DNA from: Micrococcales bacterium
Lineage (GTDB): Bacteria; Actinomycetota; Actinomycetes; Actinomycetales; Dermatophilaceae
Reading direction: 5' to 3'
Assembly: GCA_030537915.1 (NCBI GenBank)
Contig: JAUNUZ010000065.1
Span: 1-6,290, forward strand
DNA length: 6,290 nt
Position 1 is the first letter of the stretch. Each line of letters opens with the position of its first letter. The translations under genes were made by a program, and so were the position numbers. This document shows, one piece after another, positions 6,259 through 6,290 of the stretch. Below the pieces are notes generated by a model, which saw nothing but the letters and a program-made list of their open reading frames with translations, was not told where the DNA came from and did no database searches.

Positions 6259-6290
6259 ATGAACGGCGCCGCTGCCCGACCTGGGACCCA
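6259..6290 (+). CDS. Possible start of a downstream gene, cut by the window edge
   Basis: An ATG eight bases after the permease stop opens a frame (MNGAAARPGT) running to the window edge. GAGGAG (6242-6247) lies 11 bases upstream, within the permease's last codons, and could serve as ribosome site. Ten codons are too few to identify a product. If real, it would be cotranscribed with the permease. Confidence 0.3.
   Translation, partial: MNGAAARPGT

Noticed and set aside
1..6290. tRNA, rRNA, CRISPR arrays, insertion sequences, attachment sites
   Set aside because: No repeat arrays, transposase motifs, long inverted repeats or tRNA-like folds were noticed on reading; no search tool was available.

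Overview
The window is very GC-rich and looks like chromosomal DNA of a high-GC actinobacterium. This rests on base composition, codon use strongly biased to G/C in third positions, GTG starts, and protein types typical of that phylum. I cannot name the genus from sequence alone.

Layout. The left two thirds (1-3882, minus strand) is a tightly packed three-gene operon read right to left: a small DUF2249 protein (3882-3574), a polytopic membrane protein resembling NnrS (3604-2396), and a large membrane-anchored copper protein (2399 to beyond the left edge). The genes overlap by 31 and 4 bases, so translation is probably coupled. The large gene encodes about 12-13 membrane helices, then a plastocyanin-like cupredoxin, then the start of an AniA/NirK-type copper nitrite reductase. 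It is open at the left edge, and 799 codons are visible. Divergent from the operon is a winged-helix regulator (3922-4653, plus strand) with a C-terminal three-cysteine pattern resembling the Fe-S regulator SufR. The two transcription units are separated by only 39 AT-rich bases, with overlapping -10-like elements. After a 166-base gap, an APC-superfamily amino acid permease follows (4820-6250, plus strand), and the last 32 bases may hold the start of another gene.

How the genes may work together (inference). The copper protein would reduce nitrite to NO outside the membrane, with the fused cupredoxin relaying electrons and the N-terminal membrane module anchoring it or supplying electrons. 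The NnrS-like protein and the DUF2249 protein belong to families repeatedly linked to nitrogen-oxide metabolism. The divergent Fe-S-type regulator is the obvious candidate for sensing NO or redox state and controlling both itself and the operon. The permease has no evident link and is probably a separate unit. No RNA genes, CRISPR arrays or mobile elements were seen.
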